Shown here: positions 33,425 to 37,523 of the stretch, piece after piece
Position numbering within the stretch: position 1 is the first letter of the stretch
Layout of the letters: every line of letters starts with the position of its first letter
From: CAZVWW01 sp964631265
Lineage (GTDB): Bacteria; Thermotogota; Thermotogae; MWEM01
Assembly: GCA_964631265.1 (NCBI GenBank)
Contig: CAZVWW010000009.1
Location: forward strand, 1-37,523
Length of the DNA: 37,523 bases
Direction of reading: 5' to 3'
Notes under the pieces: model-generated
The model's input: only the letters and a program-made list of their open reading frames with translations
The model's database searches: none
Told to the model about the DNA's origin: nothing
Program-made: the position numbers and the translations under genes

Positions 33425-35104
33425 CTATTCGAGGTTCTCAACTATCGCTGCGGTATACTCATCCCCCTGATAAAACCCTTTAAGGATAATCCTGAGCGGT
33501 GTCTGGAGTGCTGTATCCTTTATGTTAATCGAGGCGGAGGATCCGGACGGCGTTTTTTCGATGATGTTATACCCATCCGTCACAATAAGCTTCAGCTCAT
33601 CGTACATTTCCGTTTGATCCCAGGATACATGAAGGATTCCGCTGTTATCAAAATAAGCCTCTTTAAAAAACGTAACCTCCGGGCTCTTTGTTGAAATCCA
33701 CTTCTCAACGCTTCCCTGAACATCATATTCACTTTCAAGCACAACGCTGACATGATGAACAGCTTCTTCTCTGAAATCATCAGGGATGATCGTTTCATAT
33801 TTTGTAAATGCCGGTATTGTCCTTTCTTTTTCACGATCAATACTGTATCGTCCGGCAGTTCGGGCGTTTGTTCCCGAGTAAATGACCAGCTTCGGGGAAA
33901 ATTCACCATCCTGATCAAACATCACGCTGTGTAATCGGGGAGCCGGATCAAGCGGTACTGTAAATCGGACCGCCTCTCCCATTATGTCCGGATAGAAATA
34001 GGGCTTAACAGTGATTGTCTCGCCCTTTTCTGAAAACTCATAATTCAACGATTTGGTACAGGTAGTAGCTGTGGTTTCCGTCGTCACAACAAAGTATTCA
34101 AAGTTCTGTTTGAGGAAAGATGTTTCGCCTGTTAAGGCAAAATGGATATCCAGGGTATCCTCGTTAAATGACATGGTTGTGACAGTGGGTTCAGGCACCT
34201 CGGGAAATTCAACGCCATTCCTTATGCTGGTTGCATCAACTGTGGAATTCCATATCGTTTCTCCATAATACTTTGCATTGAAGGGAATGGACAGTTCATT
34301 CCCTTTTGAACCCGCGAGGGGAATTTCCACATTGTCAGTGAAGGGATCGATCTGGAGCTCCTTACCCTGAATTTCAACGGTCAGCTCATAGGGATTTAAT
34401 GCCTCGGGAATCTCAAATTCGACACTGGCCAGTTCAATCGGTATCGTCTTGTCATACTGCAAGAGGGGCATCCCGCTTTTCGTCAAAGGCTCTATGCTTA
34501 AGCGAATCTCTCTCTGATCCTCGAGTAAAAAGCTGTAGAGATCGACTCTCAGAAAGTTGGCACTGACGCTTTCCTCTTGATTATTGGTTTTGACCAAATA
34601 TTGAAAGGGTCTGAAGGCTCCCATATATTTCCCGTGCCATTTGATTAACAACGAGGGATCTTCAACTTTGTAATCTACTGAGGTTATCGTGGCAAGATTC
34701 GTCAAATCGAGAGCTATCTCGGACTCTTCTCTTGTAAACCTGAAGGAAGGGGAGAAATTAATAAATTCTCTTGTAATGGTCTTATCGTCTAATTCAAGCT
34801 CGTAGAAATAATCCCCGTAGGGAATGTTATTGATCTCATACCTGTTCTTTTCCGGACTTACGATTATTCGCTTTTCAAATATCGTGCCGCCCGGCTCCTG
34901 GCCTGAGATTTGAAAAAAGAAATTTGCCCCGCCCGAAGGGAGTTTATCCCGCTTGTTGTATAACGTACTTAACTGTTCTGAAAATTCTACATTAACCATC
35001 AAATTAAGCCTGCTTGTGAGTAGAAACTCAAAAAGCGTAAACACCAATAAAGCAGCCACAACTATGAGAATAACTGTCTTATAATTCATCTTCCCACCAA
35101 CCAT
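33425..35104 (-). CDS. membrane-anchored beta-rich protein of unknown function
   Basis: I do not recognise this 559-residue protein. A single N-terminal membrane helix (about residues 9-29) anchors it, and the rest lies outside the cytoplasm. The body looks like a string of four to six beta-sandwich modules, with recurrent patterns such as VEF-IPEALNPYELTVEI and FPEVPEPTVTTMSF, reminiscent of fibronectin-III or Ig-like repeats. The first ATG (35104) overlaps ribF by 26 bases with GGGAGAAGG before it; an ATG five codons later, giving the start MNYKTV, is equally possible. The overlap with ribF implies co-expression from the rbfA promoter. No function can be inferred from those translation and cofactor neighbours. 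Confidence 0.78.
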   Translation of the reverse strand: MVGGKMNYKTVILIVVAALLVFTLFEFLLTSRLNLMVNVEFSEQLSTLYNKRDKLPSGGANFFFQISGQEPGGTIFEKRIIVSPEKNRYEINNIPYGDYFYELELDDKTITREFINFSPSFRFTREESEIALDLTNLATITSVDYKVEDPSLLIKWHGKYMGAFRPFQYLVKTNNQEESVSANFLRVDLYSFLLEDQREIRLSIEPLTKSGMPLLQYDKTIPIELASVEFEIPEALNPYELTVEIQGKELQIDPFTDNVEIPLAGSKGNELSIPFNAKYYGETIWNSTVDATSIRNGVEFPEVPEPTVTTMSFNEDTLDIHFALTGETSFLKQNFEYFVVTTETTATTCTKSLNYEFSEKGETITVKPYFYPDIMGEAVRFTVPLDPAPRLHSVMFDQDGEFSPKLVIYSGTNARTAGRYSIDREKERTIPAFTKYETIIPDDFREEAVHHVSVVLESEYDVQGSVEKWISTKSPEVTFFKEAYFDNSGILHVSWDQTEMYDELKLIVTDGYNIIEKTPSGSSASINIKDTALQTPLRIILKGFYQGDEYTAAIVENLE

Positions 35105-36083
35105 CCTTCTCCCATTTTGATATCAGCTTTGCTGCAAGATGCTTATCGTATGCAATGGCTTCGCTCAACGCTTCAAAAGAATTGTATTGTCTCTCTTCTC
35201 TCATATATTCAAGGACAAAACAAACAATCTCCTCATTGTACAGCTCCGGTTTTGAATCCAGATAGTGAACCTCATAATGAATGTTTTCAGAACCGTCCTT
35301 TACGGTTGGACGTGTCCCGACATTCATCAATCCGTACCCGACACCGGGCGTATAAACCAGATAAACACCAAAGGCTGGAACAATCATTCCGGCTTTGTCA
35401 TTCAAGTCCTTTTCGGCTGAATTTTCAATACCGTCTCTTTTTATATTTGCAGTGGGAAATCCCAATTTTCTACCAAGCCCCTGATCCCTGTAAACGCTTC
35501 CCTCAATTGAGAAGGGGCGTTTCAACAATTCGTTGGCATGGCCGATATCCCCGTTTCTGATGAAAAAACGGATCAAAGAGCTACTCACTCTGTGACCTGA
35601 ATAGAGCACCGGGGGAACAACGATCGTTTTGAATCCGTATCTGCTGCCAAGCCTTGCAAGCAGGTTAACATTCCCCGTCTTATCCCGGCCAAAGCTGAAA
35701 TTAAAGCCGACCGTTATCGTGGATGGTTGATAGGTTGTCACGATATTTTCGACAAATTCACAGGGAGTGGCGTTTTTCAATTCCAAAAAATCGAGGAAGT
35801 AAATATCATCGATTCCTAACCCCTTCAAAATGGCGGCCTTTCTTTCCGGTGTGTAGATCAGGCCTGAATAATTTTCTGAACTGAACGCTCTTTCTCCCGG
35901 TTTGAAGGTCTTTCGTCCTCTAATTCCCGCATTCAAATAAAACATGGCCGGATAATGAAAGGTTAAGACGATGGATTTACCGTTTTCGTTAACTGAATCC
36001 AATGTCTTTGATATGAGCCTTCTGTGGCCGATATGTACACCGTCAAAGGTTCCCAGTGTTAAAGAATTCCTCAACTCGTTCAT
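35079..36083 (-). CDS. ribF: bifunctional riboflavin kinase/FAD synthetase
   Basis: RibF makes FMN and then FAD from riboflavin and ATP in the cytoplasm. The N-terminal adenylyltransferase domain begins LTLGTFDGVHIGHRRLI (nucleotidyltransferase HxGH motif) and includes VGFNFSFGRDKTGN. The C-terminal kinase domain has GRKLGFPTANI and GLMNVGTRPTV. At 334 residues it is slightly longer than usual (about 310). The order rbfA - truB - ribF is a classic bacterial cluster, here 27 bases after truB. The last 26 bases overlap the following gene. Confidence 0.95.
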   Translation of the reverse strand: MNELRNSLTLGTFDGVHIGHRRLISKTLDSVNENGKSIVLTFHYPAMFYLNAGIRGRKTFKPGERAFSSENYSGLIYTPERKAAILKGLGIDDIYFLDFLELKNATPCEFVENIVTTYQPSTITVGFNFSFGRDKTGNVNLLARLGSRYGFKTIVVPPVLYSGHRVSSSLIRFFIRNGDIGHANELLKRPFSIEGSVYRDQGLGRKLGFPTANIKRDGIENSAEKDLNDKAGMIVPAFGVYLVYTPGVGYGLMNVGTRPTVKDGSENIHYEVHYLDSKPELYNEEIVCFVLEYMREERQYNSFEALSEAIAYDKHLAAKLISKWEKDGWWEDEL

Positions 36084-36110
36084 CTTTTTCTCCCCGTCTG
36101 CATCGACTCG

Positions 36111-37076
36111 TTATTGAAATACCTTTCGCGGTTTAACAATCCTCTCATCTCTATCATGGTTTATGAGAGTATCACAAAAAGCACTGTCTCTTTCAGCCTT
36201 CCCCAATCCAAGGAGCTGATTCGTTTCATCTTTAATTCTGATAATATCCCCTTTTTTAAAATCGCTTCGATGCTTGATCATGGAGACCGTAACGGGATTA
36301 CCGTTTGATATCAATCGCTTCGCCTCTTCAGTAACCGATATTTCATCCAAAAACCCCAACGCGTCATTCATACTGACAAGATAGTCCGCAAAGGGCGGCG
36401 TTTTCTCCGATTCGCCTAAAACAAGACAATCCCCGCCACCGGAATCGGGATGATACTCAAACCCGGCGTTTTTGGTTCTTGTCAATTGAACAGCTGTTGC
36501 ACATGTATTCAGTTGAAATCCAATATCCACTGCCAGGGATCGTAAATAGGTCCCCGCAGAAACAGTGGCCTTAATACGCAGCTCAGGCTGCTTTTTTTCA
36601 CTGTCATCAAAACCCAGTATTTCCAGATTGTGGATCATGACCTTTCTCGGAGGCATCCTGATGATCTTTCCCTCCCTGGCCAGTTCGTATAACCGTCTTC
36701 CCTTGTACTTTCTGGCGGAATAAACCGGAGGAACCTGTTCTATCTCCCCCCGGAACTGCTCAAGTACGTCTTCCAGGTCAGCCCGTTCTATCCGGGCTTG
36801 TTCATCTCTGACAACCTCGCCTTCAATATCATACGTGTCCGTGAGCAGGCCGAAGCGCATTGTCATGATATATTCCTTTGATCTGTCCTTCAAGAATTCG
36901 AGTATCCGGGTTCCCTTACCAATCCCCAGCACTAAAACGCCATCTGCAAACGGATCTAATGTGCCTGAATGGCCGACTTTTGTCTTTTTAAGGTGTTTCC
37001 GAACCCTGTCTATCATATCGTGCGAAGTGGGGCCAACCGGTTTATAAAGCGGCAGTACCCCGTTTAAAGAACTCAA
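36111..37076 (-). CDS. truB: tRNA pseudouridine-55 synthase TruB
   Basis: TruB isomerises U55 to pseudouridine in the T-loop of nearly all tRNAs. The 321 residues contain the catalytic aspartate D41 in HSGTLDPFADG, the KPVGPTSHD motif at the N-terminus, the VSAGTYLRSLAVDIG segment and a C-terminal PUA-like part. The start is TTG at 37076, overlapping the stop of rbfA, with GGAGGAAGAGG directly upstream, so translation is coupled. Confidence 0.95.
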   Translation of the reverse strand: MSSLNGVLPLYKPVGPTSHDMIDRVRKHLKKTKVGHSGTLDPFADGVLVLGIGKGTRILEFLKDRSKEYIMTMRFGLLTDTYDIEGEVVRDEQARIERADLEDVLEQFRGEIEQVPPVYSARKYKGRRLYELAREGKIIRMPPRKVMIHNLEILGFDDSEKKQPELRIKATVSAGTYLRSLAVDIGFQLNTCATAVQLTRTKNAGFEYHPDSGGGDCLVLGESEKTPPFADYLVSMNDALGFLDEISVTEEAKRLISNGNPVTVSMIKHRSDFKKGDIIRIKDETNQLLGLGKAERDSAFCDTLINHDRDERIVKPRKVFQ

Positions 37077-37474
37077 TCCTCTTCCTCCGGGTTTTGATTG
37101 TCTTGTGAATCCTCTTGATTAATATCCAGATTATCAAGGACCTTTTGCATGTGAACACTCTGTTTTATGCCCCGGTCAAAGATAAAATGAAGTTCAGGGA
37201 TATGATAAAGCCTGACGCGATTTCCCAAAAACCCCCTGAAATAACCGATCTTCTTTTTCAACAATTCAAACGTTTCTTCTGCCCGCTTTTCATCTCCATC
37301 CGGATCAAAGACGCTGACATAGATCTTGGCATGGCGTTTATCCCCTGAGAGCTCCGCTCTTGTAAAGGAAACATACTTCTTGTCGACTCCCTCACATTTG
37401 AAATCCTTAAGCGACTCTGAGAGTATCTTCAGGATCTCTGATTCTATCCTTTCACGGCGAAATACCTTGGACAT
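37073..37474 (-). CDS. rbfA: 30S ribosome-binding factor A
   Basis: RbfA is a small KH-fold factor that binds immature 30S subunits and assists 16S rRNA processing, chiefly in the cold. The 133 residues have the family pattern: an N-terminal RRERIESEILKILSE-like helix, the middle SGDKRHAKIYVSVF strand pair and the LRLYHIPELHF-like segment before a disordered acidic tail (about 115-133). The ATG is preceded by GGAAG. A promoter box lies just upstream at 37512-37520, so this rbfA appears to be first in its operon. In many bacteria it follows infB, which is not seen here because the window ends. Confidence 0.93.
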   Translation of the reverse strand: MSKVFRRERIESEILKILSESLKDFKCEGVDKKYVSFTRAELSGDKRHAKIYVSVFDPDGDEKRAEETFELLKKKIGYFRGFLGNRVRLYHIPELHFIFDRGIKQSVHMQKVLDNLDINQEDSQDNQNPEEED

Positions 37475-37511
37475 ATCATCACTTCCTTTGTTGTTGATTC
37501 AAACAATCCAT

Positions 37512-37520
37512 ATTATAACA
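37512..37520 (-). promoter_or_regulatory. extended -10 promoter box for the rbfA-truB-ribF operon
   Basis: The minus strand reads TGTTATAAT, a perfect extended -10 box, about 40 bases before the ATG of rbfA. The -35 region would lie beyond the right edge of the window. Confidence 0.55.
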
Positions 37521-37523
37521 TCC

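Overview
The window is a gene-dense (roughly 93% coding) stretch of a bacterial chromosome. I see no rRNA, tRNA, CRISPR array, insertion sequence or phage gene, and no gene-free stretch longer than 300 bases. The organism looks like a motile, probably anaerobic, two-membrane (diderm) bacterium. It encodes lipoproteins, a predicted outer-membrane beta-barrel, a TolC-like coiled-coil exported protein, two chemoreceptors, the non-mevalonate isoprenoid enzyme IspD, and oxygen-sensitive radical SAM enzymes. MnmG and RlmH read like the Firmicutes types, but the overall mix does not let me name a phylum. TTG is used as a start codon unusually often (about 8 of 33 genes), and most promoters I can see carry an extended -10 box of the form TGnTATAAT.

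Layout. 1-30: the start of an unidentified minus-strand gene. 93-5245 (minus): an operon fchA - tgt - outer-membrane barrel - lipoprotein - ispD - PIN/PhoH ATPase, from a promoter at 5278-5286. 5405-6729 (minus): the two subunits of a family I CoA-transferase. 6976-13859 (plus): a large lipoprotein behind a structured leader, an ABC-2 permease without its ATPase, mnmG, an AEC-type transporter, and a protein with an NYN/Zc3h12a-like ribonuclease domain. 13895-17941 (minus): rnc - radical SAM - TolC-like - glycerate kinase, largely translationally coupled. 18018-24873 (plus): rlmH (possibly leaderless), a CBS/CorC membrane protein, cytidine deaminase, a PspC protein, a LiaF-like membrane protein, and a 1051-residue sensor kinase. 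24888-31807 (minus): CheY-STAS response regulator, GAF/HD-GYP phosphodiesterase and two paralogous chemoreceptors. 32103-33371 (plus): a lysine-2,3-aminomutase-family enzyme with the residues of glutamate 2,3-aminomutase. 33425-37474 (minus): rbfA - truB - ribF - a membrane-anchored beta-rich protein.

The most interesting content is the signalling block at 21718-31807. The kinase joins, in one chain, a 7TM receptor-like region, a PAS domain, an HPt domain, a CheA-like ATPase lacking the CheW-binding domain, and a C-terminal CheX-like domain that keeps the ExxN phosphatase motif. It faces a convergent CheY-STAS regulator that follows an HD-GYP gene. This looks like a self-contained receptor/kinase/phosphatase circuit built from chemotaxis parts. 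The second strong point is the aminomutase: its substrate-site residues (K339, N376) argue for beta-glutamate rather than beta-lysine synthesis. A promoter plus terminator just upstream of it suggests attenuation or a small RNA. The remaining genes are mainly translation, RNA modification and cofactor housekeeping.
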